DNA of 64,000 bases, from the NCBI GenBank assembly GCA_020633195.1, contig JACKEC010000036.1, positions 1 to 64,000 of the forward strand, read 5' to 3'. The position numbers were made by a program, and so were the translations under genes. The notes under the pieces are model-generated. The model made no database searches. It was given only the letters and a program-made list of their open reading frames with translations, and was not told where the DNA came from. The stretch comes from Sandaracinaceae bacterium (lineage in GTDB: Bacteria > Myxococcota_A > Polyangia > Polyangiales > Sandaracinaceae). Positions 7,131-14,820 of the stretch are shown here, one piece after another. The stretch's first letter is position 1, and each line of letters starts with the position of its first letter.

Positions 7131-10100
7131 TCACCAGACCGGGCGGCGGCGGGTGTGGAACCAGTCGCGGTAGGAGCGCATGCGGGAGCGCTGCTCGGAG
7201 GGGGCGTGGCGGCGGCAGCTGCCCATCTCGGGTGAGCCGTCGGGCGCGCCCCAGCGGATCTCGACGCAGTCGTTCGGGTTGTAGGACATCTCGAAGCCGG
7301 CGCTTCGCGCGACGACGTCGGCGAGGGTGAAGGGCTGCGCGGCGCCGTCGCTGCGGGTGTAGCTGAAGCTGCGGCGAGCGAGCTCCTCGCGCTGGCGGGC
7401 GCGCACGCGGTCGATGGCCGCGTCGAGGTCGGACTCCGAGAGGCCGAAGCGCGCGGGGTTGCGGCGCATCGCGTCGGGGAAGCCGACCACGGTGTCGATC
7501 GCGATCAGGAGGCGCATGTCGCGGGACGGGGTGGCGAAGTCCTCCCACGCGCCGGCGGTCTGGAAGATCGCGCCGTCCTCGGGCATCTCCATCGTCCGCC
7601 CGGGGTTGCGCGCGACCCAGTCCTCGCCGTTGTTCACGCTCACGATGCGGCGCGCGATCGACTCCTCGAGCGCGTCGATCAAGGAGAGCTGCACCTGGAT
7701 CGGGTCGAGGGCCCGCGGGTTGATGAGGCCCTCCATCGTGTCGTAGAAGGCGTCGGTCGTGCCCTGGTACTGCTGCATGGAGAAGGGCACGTAGCCCGCC
7801 GCCGCGGTGATCTCCGCGTTGTCGAGCGAGCGGTAGGTGTGCTCGCGGCGCTCGTAGACGATGGGTCGCCACGCCTTGAAGCCCGCGCCCGCGCGCGTGG
7901 TGTCCGCGTCGAAGAGGAACGAGCCGCGCCAGAAGCGGCGCCGGCCGACGGTCCCGTCGGGCTGCGCGTCCGCGCCGACGAGGATGCCGTAGCCGTCGAC
8001 GCCCTGCGGGATCCAGCGCGCGACGACGAGGAGGTGTCCGTAGGGGTCCGCGTAGACGGTCCCCGGTCGGAGCGCCTCGCGCGTCATGGGCACCGGGTAG
8101 AGCGGCGTCGTCGAGTCCTCGGGGTGCGTGCGCCCGCTCGCGGAGTGCACGCCGCGCTTCACCTGCGTGAGGATGAACTCGCGGAAGGCGTCGACCGGAT
8201 CGTTGCGGCCGTGCTCCCAGATGGGCGTGCGCAGCTCCTCGCACACCGGCAGGTTCCCGCCGCGGCCGCGCGTGCAGCTCCGGAACGCGAAGGGCAGCCG
8301 CATCTTCCACGCGAAGTAGGTGCGCAGGAAGTAGGGGAGGTCGGCGCAGTCGGGGCGGAGCGGGATCCGGTCCTCCTCCATCTGCCCGAAGTGGTTGAAC
8401 AGCAGGTTCCGCTCGCGGTCCTGGAGCAGCACGCTGAGGTTCGGCCAGGTCAGCTCCTCCTCGATCGGGAAGTCGAAGAGCCGCTCGACGAACGCGCTGA
8501 AGAGGGCCTCGGTGTCCGCCTCCCAGCGGAAGCGGGGCTCCCAGACGACCTGCGGATCGACCCGGTCCGCCTGCGGCGGGTAGCGCGAGACGTGGAGCAG
8601 CTCGCACGCCGCGAGGTTGGGGCCGTCGCCGAGCCCGACCGTCCAGCGCCCGTCCTCGGGGTGCGGGAGCTGCGCGGTGTACGTGAAGGGCGGCCCGCCG
8701 AGCCGGATCACCTCGGGCGTGTGGCGCCGGCCGTGCGGGTCGACGAGGACGAGCTCCACCGGGCCGAGCTCGCGCGTCGAGGTCACGAAGACCCGCAGCG
8801 GCTGGCTCGGGTTCGGGCGCTCGGGCGAGTGGAAGACGCGGACGTCGAGGCTGTCGTCGCACTGGTTCGCGGGCGGGAGCTGCACCGGGGTGGCGGCGCG
8901 CGCGGTGACCGTCCCGATGAGCCCGGGGCCGACGCGCTGGCCGAGGATCACGATGCGCTCGAGGCGCTCGAGGAAGGAGCGGCGGCTCGTGCCCTCGCCG
9001 AGCGTCAGGTCGCTGACCGTGACGCGGTCGACGCGGCGCAGCGTCTCGTCCCCCTCGCCCCCGCTCGCGCACGGCTCGAGGTACTCGCTGAACGAGTGGA
9101 TGGCCATGGGCGTGCCCGCCGCGTCGCGCCCGAGGTACAGCATGATGTGCCCGGGGAAGTGCAACAGCACGATGCCTTGCTGGGCCGCCGCGTCGATCAG
9201 CCGGGCGCGCTCCTCCAGATCGGGGCGCTCGCTCACGTCGATCGAGTAGGTCCCGCTCCCCGCCTGGCGGGCCGAGTGGCGCGGCAGCTCGAGGCCGAAC
9301 GTGCCGAGCACGTCCATCAGGAACCGGGAGCAGTCCACCCCGCCCTCGTAGCCGCCCCACCCGTAGGGCTGCCCGAGCCGGGCGAACGCCTCGGCGATCA
9401 CGGCCCGGCGGGTCAGCGGTCGCGTCGTCGCATCGAACGGCGCCGCGCTCGCGCGGTGCACGCCCGCCGTGTCCGCGAAGAGCGCGCTGCCCTGCGTCGG
9501 GTCGGTCGCGAGGAGCGCCTCGTGGGTCAGCTCGACGCGCGCGCCGTCCGGGCTCGTGAGCTGCGCGCCGGCGCGGGCGCGGACGGGCGGCCCGCCGACC
9601 AGCGCGTCCCGCTCGGGGCCCGTGATGGCGGGCGAGAGCGCGGCGTCCCCCGGGAGCCAGCCGAGCGCGTAGCGCGTGCGGGCGAGCCACATCCCGTTGG
9701 GCCAGCGCATCAACACCTGCACGGGCTCTTGCGGCCGGATCGTGGAGCACGCGTTCCGATCGAACGCCGGATCGATCGGCCGCTTGTAGAGCCCCTGCAC
9801 CCGCGGCCCGCAGCGCAGCGAGAGCGGCGCGAGCGCGACGCGGAGCTCGGCGCTCGGGGTGATCGCGCTCGGCGCGAAGACCCCCGCGGCCTCGGGGGCG
9901 AGGCGGTTGCCGGCGGAGTCGACGTACTCGCCCGAGTCGATCTTCTCCCGCATATACGCGATGCGGGTCTCGACCTCGCGGGTCAGGCGCTCCGTCTCCG
10001 GCGCCGCCGCGAGGGAGCCGCGGTCGGTGGGCAGGCCGTTCTCCCGGTCGGTCGTCAACGCCCGGTTGTGGGCGGCGATCTCGGTCGGGCTCATCAACGT

Positions 10101-10316
10101 CGCGTCGAGGTCGCCGACGCGCTCGAGCCAGTACTCGGGCGTCAGGTGCGCGGCCGTCACGCCCGGGAGCGGGTTGGGCGCGGGGGCCGAGTCGGGGCAG
10201 AGCGCCGCCTCCTCGGAGCCGGGGGCGGTGGGCCGGTCGGGCGCCTCGGACGGGGTGCCCCCGCAGGCCGCGGCGAGCACCGAGATCGAGAGCCATGTCG
10301 TTACGCTGCGCCCCAC
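7131..10316 (-). CDS. large NlpC/P60 lipoprotein with a second papain-like centre
   Basis: A 1061-residue lipoprotein (lipobox LAAAC, Cys18). Residues about 190-280 look like SH3-type segments (VQGLYKRPIDPAF, PVQVLMRWPNGMWLARTRYALGWLPGD, the last two split here). Residues about 310-420 are an NlpC/P60 cysteine peptidase, with YGWGGYEGGVDCSRF giving Cys329 and GHIMLYLG giving His390; this fold cuts cell-wall peptides. Beyond residue 480 there is a beta-rich segment and then a second possible papain-like centre: DCADLPYFLRTYFAWKM (Cys657) and YGHLLVVARW (His761). That second site is my inference. The GTG at 10316 is chosen because the signal peptide starts there and a TATCCT box lies 8 bases upstream. 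Likely a periplasmic or surface peptidoglycan enzyme. Confidence 0.82.
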   Translation of the reverse strand: MGRSVTTWLSISVLAAACGGTPSEAPDRPTAPGSEEAALCPDSAPAPNPLPGVTAAHLTPEYWLERVGDLDATLMSPTEIAAHNRALTTDRENGLPTDRGSLAAAPETERLTREVETRIAYMREKIDSGEYVDSAGNRLAPEAAGVFAPSAITPSAELRVALAPLSLRCGPRVQGLYKRPIDPAFDRNACSTIRPQEPVQVLMRWPNGMWLARTRYALGWLPGDAALSPAITGPERDALVGGPPVRARAGAQLTSPDGARVELTHEALLATDPTQGSALFADTAGVHRASAAPFDATTRPLTRRAVIAEAFARLGQPYGWGGYEGGVDCSRFLMDVLGTFGLELPRHSARQAGSGTYSIDVSERPDLEERARLIDAAAQQGIVLLHFPGHIMLYLGRDAAGTPMAIHSFSEYLEPCASGGEGDETLRRVDRVTVSDLTLGEGTSRRSFLERLERIVILGQRVGPGLIGTVTARAATPVQLPPANQCDDSLDVRVFHSPERPNPSQPLRVFVTSTRELGPVELVLVDPHGRRHTPEVIRLGGPPFTYTAQLPHPEDGRWTVGLGDGPNLAACELLHVSRYPPQADRVDPQVVWEPRFRWEADTEALFSAFVERLFDFPIEEELTWPNLSVLLQDRERNLLFNHFGQMEEDRIPLRPDCADLPYFLRTYFAWKMRLPFAFRSCTRGRGGNLPVCEELRTPIWEHGRNDPVDAFREFILTQVKRGVHSASGRTHPEDSTTPLYPVPMTREALRPGTVYADPYGHLLVVARWIPQGVDGYGILVGADAQPDGTVGRRRFWRGSFLFDADTTRAGAGFKAWRPIVYERREHTYRSLDNAEITAAAGYVPFSMQQYQGTTDAFYDTMEGLINPRALDPIQVQLSLIDALEESIARRIVSVNNGEDWVARNPGRTMEMPEDGAIFQTAGAWEDFATPSRDMRLLIAIDTVVGFPDAMRRNPARFGLSESDLDAAIDRVRARQREELARRSFSYTRSDGAAQPFTLADVVARSAGFEMSYNPNDCVEIRWGAPDGSPEMGSCRRHAPSEQRSRMRSYRDWFHTRRRPVW

Positions 10317-10324
10317 CGACTGAA

Positions 10325-10330
10325 AGGATA
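10325..10330 (-). promoter_or_regulatory. candidate -10 box (TATCCT) of the NlpC/P60 gene
   Basis: On the minus strand TATCCT ends 8 bases before the GTG at 10316, with no Shine-Dalgarno site. It supports that start. Confidence 0.4.
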
Positions 10331-10382
10331 ACCAGGGGCGTGCGTGCCCGCAGGTTTCCGACCGACCAACGGGGTCGGCTCT

Positions 10383-12158
10383 TCAGCGCATTCCCTGGGT
10401 GGTCCGCAGCGGCGAGATGTTGGCGCGCCCGTCGGGCCGCGTGAGGTCGGTGATCGTGCAGCCGCGCGCGGTGATCTCGACGTCGGCGACCCGCCAGAGG
10501 TCGTCGCTCCCGCCGCGCAGGGGGACGGGCCCGAAGGTCTGCCGCGGCGTGGTCGTCGAGCCGCCGCAGTAGATGCTCACCGTCGTGTTGTTGGGGCCCG
10601 CGCCGGCGAAGTTGTGGACGCCGATCCTGTAGATCCCGGGCTCCGGGCTCTCGATGTTGATGTTCTCCGGCCCGAAGCCGTCGGTGTCGTCGATGTCGAG
10701 CCGCGGGTTGTCCGCGGTGCCCGGGCCGCCCCACTCGAGCGACATCATGCGCGGCGTGCAGTTGCGGTAGTGGCAGTCGTCCGAGCTGGTCCACATCGTC
10801 CCCGTCGGGTTCAGCAGGTGCAGGTCCATGTCGGTGCGCGCGGTGTCCCACGCCATCTCGACGCGCAGCCCGTCGACGTTGCCGGCCTCCACCGTCGTGG
10901 TGCAGCTCGCCATCATCCCGTCGTCGTCGGTGACCTCGACGGTCACCTCGTAGACGCCGGCGAGGTCGGGCGTGAACGTCGTCGTCGGCGACGTGCGCGG
11001 GGTCGGCTCGGCCGCCGCGGATCCGGGCGGGCGATCCGACACCGTCCAGCGCCAGCCCGTGATCATCCCGTCGTCCTCGGCCGTCGCGGTGATGTCCACG
11101 GGCCGCAGGGGCTCCGTCGTCACGAGCATCGGGCACGTCAGCGTCGGCGGCGTCGGCGTGCCGATCACCTCGACCTCGCAGCTCGCGCTGAGGCCCTCGA
11201 CGTCCGTCGCGGTGAAGCGGAGCAGGTAGCTGCCCTGCCGGTCGGGGGTGAGCCGCGTCGGGTTCATCGCGCGCGCCGTCGCGGTGCTGCCCCGAGGGCT
11301 CGAGACGAGCTCCCACGTCTCCGACGCGATCCCGACGTCGTCGGTCGCCGTCGCGGTGACGTTCACCCGCTGCCGCGTCGGCGCCATGATCGGGCTGTCC
11401 GGGCACATGACCTCGGGCGGACCGGTGACGGTGATCATCACCTCGCAGGAGTCGGTCGCCATGTCGAGGTCGACGACGGTGAGGCGCAGCACGTAGTCGC
11501 CGCGCGTCGGGGTCACGAACTCCGTCACGGGCTCGTCCGTCGGGCGGACGCGAGCGCCCGAGCGGCGCGGCTCGAGGGCGAGCTCCCACTGGTAGGAGAC
11601 GACCATGTCGTCGTCGTAGCCGTCGCCGAGCACCGCGAGCGGCACGTCGATCGTCGTGGTCAGCGGCTCCTCCGGGCAGATGGCGACGGGCGGGCCGATC
11701 ACGGAGTGGACGACCACCTCGCAGGTGGCCACGCGGCCCGCGGCGTCCGCGACGTCGTAGCGCAGGAGGTAGTCGCCCTCGACGTCGGGCGTGAGCGTCG
11801 CCTCCCCGGGGCCCGCGGGGCCGAAGGCGGGCATCGAGGTGCGCGGCTGGTCCACGAGGGTCCACCCCTCGTCGACGATCTCGTCGGAGCTGGTCGCCGT
11901 GCCCATCACGGTGATGGGGCGGCGCGGCGACGTGTACTGGTTCCGGCGACCGCAGTCCGCGATCAGCTCCTCGGGCGGTCCGGCGTCGAAGCCTCCGTCC
12001 GAGCCGGCGTCGAGCCCCCCGTCGAAGCCGGCGTCGAAGCCGCCCCCGTCCGGGACGGGGGGGACGGATCCGTCGGTGCCGACCTTGAGCGTCGTGCGGG
12101 ATCCGCAGGCCGGCAGCAGGAGCAGAAAACCCAGCAAAAGGGAGGTGTTCCGTCGCAT
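10383..12158 (-). CDS. lipoprotein with four Ig/PKD-like repeats and a YfaP-like C-terminal domain
   Basis: A 591-residue lipoprotein (lipobox LLPAC, Cys18). A linker rich in FDAG, LDAG and SDGG spans about residues 30-55. Then come four beta-sandwich repeats of about 95 residues, each with the pattern 'W-x-L or WRWTV ... TPD-x-x-G-x-Y-x-L/V', ending in C-E-V; they resemble PKD or Ig-like modules. The last 150 residues (MDLHLLNPTGTMW, DIDDTDGFGPENI, GIYRIGVHNF) match the YfaP/DUF2135 type and resemble the end of the protein at 24169. The frame is open upstream to 12623, but the signal peptide fixes the start near 12158. ATG 12170 is the alternative. Probably surface-exposed; binding partner unknown. 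Confidence 0.82.
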   Translation of the reverse strand: MRRNTSLLLGFLLLLPACGSRTTLKVGTDGSVPPVPDGGGFDAGFDGGLDAGSDGGFDAGPPEELIADCGRRNQYTSPRRPITVMGTATSSDEIVDEGWTLVDQPRTSMPAFGPAGPGEATLTPDVEGDYLLRYDVADAAGRVATCEVVVHSVIGPPVAICPEEPLTTTIDVPLAVLGDGYDDDMVVSYQWELALEPRRSGARVRPTDEPVTEFVTPTRGDYVLRLTVVDLDMATDSCEVMITVTGPPEVMCPDSPIMAPTRQRVNVTATATDDVGIASETWELVSSPRGSTATARAMNPTRLTPDRQGSYLLRFTATDVEGLSASCEVEVIGTPTPPTLTCPMLVTTEPLRPVDITATAEDDGMITGWRWTVSDRPPGSAAAEPTPRTSPTTTFTPDLAGVYEVTVEVTDDDGMMASCTTTVEAGNVDGLRVEMAWDTARTDMDLHLLNPTGTMWTSSDDCHYRNCTPRMMSLEWGGPGTADNPRLDIDDTDGFGPENINIESPEPGIYRIGVHNFAGAGPNNTTVSIYCGGSTTTPRQTFGPVPLRGGSDDLWRVADVEITARGCTITDLTRPDGRANISPLRTTQGMR

Positions 12159-12165
12159 CGCGGCA

Positions 12166-12171
12166 ACCATA
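12166..12171 (-). promoter_or_regulatory. candidate -10 box (TATGGT) of the Ig/PKD lipoprotein gene
   Basis: TATGGT lies 7 bases before the ATG at 12158 and overlaps the other possible start at 12170. It therefore argues for 12158. Confidence 0.4.
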
Positions 12172-12207
12172 GCGCGGGCGCGCCGACCACGCCGTCCATG
12201 GCTGCGA

Positions 12208-12213
12208 TATGCT
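12208..12213 (+). promoter_or_regulatory. candidate -10 box (TATGCT) of the hybrid kinase gene
   Basis: TATGCT ends 9 bases before the ATG at 12223. With the box at 12166-12171 it forms a short divergent promoter region. Confidence 0.4.
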
Positions 12214-12222
12214 GCGCCTCTC

Positions 12223-14130
12223 ATGAGCTCGACCTCCACGTCCGCCGAGGCCACCCTCGACGCGCTCGCGGATCCCGTCCTCGTCTGCGGCGTGGACGGG
12301 CGGTTGAGCTTCATCAACGCGGCGGCGGCGCGCCTCCTCGGCGAGTCGGTGGAGGCGATGATCGGGCGGCCCGCCGCGAGCCTCCTCCCGCCGCGGATCC
12401 GGACCATCGAGGACGTGCCGTTCGTCGAGTGGCTCGTCGCCGCGTGGGAGCGGCACCGGCGACCGATCCGGGTCCCCGTGCTCCGCCACGACGGCGTCGA
12501 GATCCACCAGGCCTTCCAGGTGACGACGACGACCATCGAGGGCCTCGGCACGGTGGTGGTCCTCGTCCTCCGTCCACCGGACGAGGCGCTCGAGCTCGAC
12601 GAGGACCCGCTCGATCTCGACACGCGGCACCCGAGCGCGGAGCGCAGCTACCGCGCCCTGTTCGAAGCGGTCCCGGTCGGGGTCCTCCACTTCGACGCGG
12701 GCGGCCGGATCACGGCGGTCAACGAGCTGCTCGCCGACGAGCTCGGCTCCACGCGCGGGGTGCTCATCGGGCTCGACATGCTCACCCTCCCGAACGACGC
12801 GCTGCGCGAGGCGGTCGGCGAAGCGCTCGCGGGCCGGGTGGGCTCGTTCGACGGCGCGTACACCTCCGTGACGAGCGGCAGGATGCGCCTCTTCCGCGCG
12901 ACCTTCTCGCCCATCGTCCGCGACGGCCGCGTCGAGGGCGGCGTGGGGATCGTCGACGACGTCACCGAGCGGCGCGAGATCGAGGCGCGGCTCGCGCAGG
13001 GCGAGCGGATGGCCTCGCTCGGCCGCCTCGCGGCGGGCGTCGCGCACGAGATCAACAACCCGCTGGCGTACGTCCGCACGAGCCTCGAGCTCGCGCGCCG
13101 TGAGGTCGAGCGGCTCGCGGGGGCCGCGGACCCGGCCAGCGTGCAGCGCGCGCGTCAAGCTCTCTTGCAGGCCGACGACGGCGTGGAGCGCGTCCGGGTG
13201 ATCGCGAGCGACCTCAAGACCTTCTCGCGCGGCGACGAAGGGAGCTGGCAGCCCGTCGACCTGCGGCGCGTCGTCGACGCCGCGGTCAACCTCGCCTGGA
13301 ACGAGATCCGGCACCGGGCCGAGCTGGTCCGCGAGCTCGCGCCGGTCCCCTCGGTGATGGGCAGCGAGACGCGGTACGTGCAGGTGCTGGTGAACCTGCT
13401 GGTCAACGCCGCGCACGCGCTCGACGACGCGCCCACGCCCGAGCGGCGCATCACGATCCGGCTCGGCGAGGCCCCGACCGGCGGCGTGTTCCTCGAGGTC
13501 GAGGACACCGGGCACGGGATCGCGTCCGACGTGGTCGGCCGGATCTTCGAGCCGTTCTGGACCAGCAAGCCCAAGACACGCGGGACCGGGCTGGGGCTCT
13601 CGATCTGCCACGGCATCGTGACCTCCGCGGGGGGCACCATCCGCGTCGCGCGGACCGCGCCCGGGGTGGGCACGACGTTCCGGGTCGACCTGCCCGCGGT
13701 GGGCGCGCCGGCGCGCGCGGCGTCGCCGACGTCCGAGCCCGGCGCGACCCCCGTCCCGCAGCGGCGCGGCTCGGTGCTCGTCATCGACGACGAGCCGCGG
13801 CTCGCGGTGACGATCCGGCTCGCGCTCATCGACCACGCCGACGTCCAGATCGCGGAGGGCGGCGCGGCCGCGCTCGAGGCGCTCGCCGGCGAGGCGACGT
13901 TCGACCTCGTCCTCTGCGATCTGATGATGCCCGAGGTCAACGGGATGGACGTCTACGAGCGCGTGCGCGAGTCGCGCCCCGACCTCGCGACCCGGTTCGT
14001 GTTCATGACGGGCGGCGCGTTCACCGACCGGGCCCGGGACTTCCTCAAGCACTCGGGCGTGCCCCGCCTCGACAAGCCGTTCGCGCTCGCCGACGTCGAG
14101 CGGCTGCTGCTGGAGCGCCTCGCCGAGTGA
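12223..14130 (+). CDS. soluble hybrid sensor histidine kinase (PAS-PAS-HisKA-HATPase-REC)
   Basis: A 635-residue cytoplasmic kinase with no membrane segment. Residues about 1-115 and 145-245 are two PAS domains (DALADPVLVCGVDGRLSFIN; FEAVPVGVLHFDAGGRITAV). The dimerisation helix carries GVAHEINNPLAY with His275 as the phosphorylation site. The ATPase domain has an N box (VLVNLLVNAAHAL), G1 (DTGHGI) and G2 (GTGLGLSICHGI). A receiver domain follows (VLVIDDEPR; phosphoacceptor Asp566 in LCDLMMPEVNG; Lys in LDKPF). It should phosphorylate itself and pass phosphate to its own receiver and perhaps further partners. The signal sensed by the PAS domains is unknown. Start at 12223 (ATG). The next gene's GTG overlaps its stop. 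Confidence 0.9.
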   Translation: MSSTSTSAEATLDALADPVLVCGVDGRLSFINAAAARLLGESVEAMIGRPAASLLPPRIRTIEDVPFVEWLVAAWERHRRPIRVPVLRHDGVEIHQAFQVTTTTIEGLGTVVVLVLRPPDEALELDEDPLDLDTRHPSAERSYRALFEAVPVGVLHFDAGGRITAVNELLADELGSTRGVLIGLDMLTLPNDALREAVGEALAGRVGSFDGAYTSVTSGRMRLFRATFSPIVRDGRVEGGVGIVDDVTERREIEARLAQGERMASLGRLAAGVAHEINNPLAYVRTSLELARREVERLAGAADPASVQRARQALLQADDGVERVRVIASDLKTFSRGDEGSWQPVDLRRVVDAAVNLAWNEIRHRAELVRELAPVPSVMGSETRYVQVLVNLLVNAAHALDDAPTPERRITIRLGEAPTGGVFLEVEDTGHGIASDVVGRIFEPFWTSKPKTRGTGLGLSICHGIVTSAGGTIRVARTAPGVGTTFRVDLPAVGAPARAASPTSEPGATPVPQRRGSVLVIDDEPRLAVTIRLALIDHADVQIAEGGAAALEALAGEATFDLVLCDLMMPEVNGMDVYERVRESRPDLATRFVFMTGGAFTDRARDFLKHSGVPRLDKPFALADVERLLLERLAE

Positions 14131-14768
14131 GCGTGAGCTACCCCGAGCCTCCTTGGCAGACGCACGGGCGGGCTCGCTTCCTCGCCTACTCCGTCGACGC
14201 GTCGCGCGTGCGCCCGCCCCCGGGCTTCGAGGTCGAGGCGCGGCTCGGCCGCTCGCTCGGGATCCTGGGCTACGTCGAGTACGAGCCCCCGTCGCCGCTG
14301 AGCTACCGCGAGGTCTTGTGGATGCCTGCGCGGGTCCGCGCCCGGCTCCGCGACGGCTCCGTCGCCCGCGGCTGGTACGTCGCGAAGATGCTCGTCGACG
14401 ACGCGAGCTCGCTGGCCGCCGGCCGCGCGGAGTGGGCGCTCCCCAAGCAGCTCGCGCGCTTCGAGGGGGAGGGCGCCACCGTCACGATGCGCGGCGAGGA
14501 CGGCAGCCGGATCGAGTGGACGTCGCGGACCCTCGGCGCGCTGCCCGGGCGCGGGTCGGTCGTGACGCTGCAGCGCCGAGGCGACGAGCTGGTGCGCTTT
14601 CGAGGGGACTTCTCGGGTCGCGCGGCGCCGGCGCGCGCGCGGGTCAGGGCGAGCGGCCTGGACGGCACCTGGCAGGGGCTCGACGGGGCCCGCCCCTTGC
14701 CGTTTCTCGCGCTCGAGCTGTCGCGGTTCCGCGCCGTGATGCAGCCCCCGAGATCGGCGTCGATCTAG
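14127..14768 (+). CDS. acetoacetate-decarboxylase-like protein
   Basis: A 213-residue soluble protein. The N-terminus (EPPWQTHGRARFLAYSVD, then PPPGFEVEARLG) and the central YREVLWMPARVR and GRAEWALPKQLARFEGEG fit the acetoacetate decarboxylase superfamily; the Lys in ALPKQLA sits where the Schiff-base Lys is expected. Many members are not true decarboxylases, so the reaction is open. The GTG at 14127 overlaps the stop of the hybrid kinase (GTGA), so it is co-translated with a signalling protein. That is unusual company for a metabolic enzyme and could mean a ligand-binding role. Confidence 0.75.
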   Translation: MSVSYPEPPWQTHGRARFLAYSVDASRVRPPPGFEVEARLGRSLGILGYVEYEPPSPLSYREVLWMPARVRARLRDGSVARGWYVAKMLVDDASSLAAGRAEWALPKQLARFEGEGATVTMRGEDGSRIEWTSRTLGALPGRGSVVTLQRRGDELVRFRGDFSGRAAPARARVRASGLDGTWQGLDGARPLPFLALELSRFRAVMQPPRSASI

Positions 14769-14820
14769 GAGTCGCTCCGCTGGTATCCTCGCCGCCCCAC
14801 GACAGCAGGCGAGGACGAGC

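Noticed and set aside
12170..12623. Upstream extension of the Ig/PKD lipoprotein gene
   Set aside because: Residues there are Ser/Arg low-complexity, the region overlaps the divergent kinase gene, and the signal peptide begins at 12158.
7066..14052. Very long minus-strand open frame across several genes
   Set aside because: It is Arg/Pro/Ala-rich throughout, has no domain, and runs in a different frame or antisense to well-supported genes; it is a GC-bias artefact.
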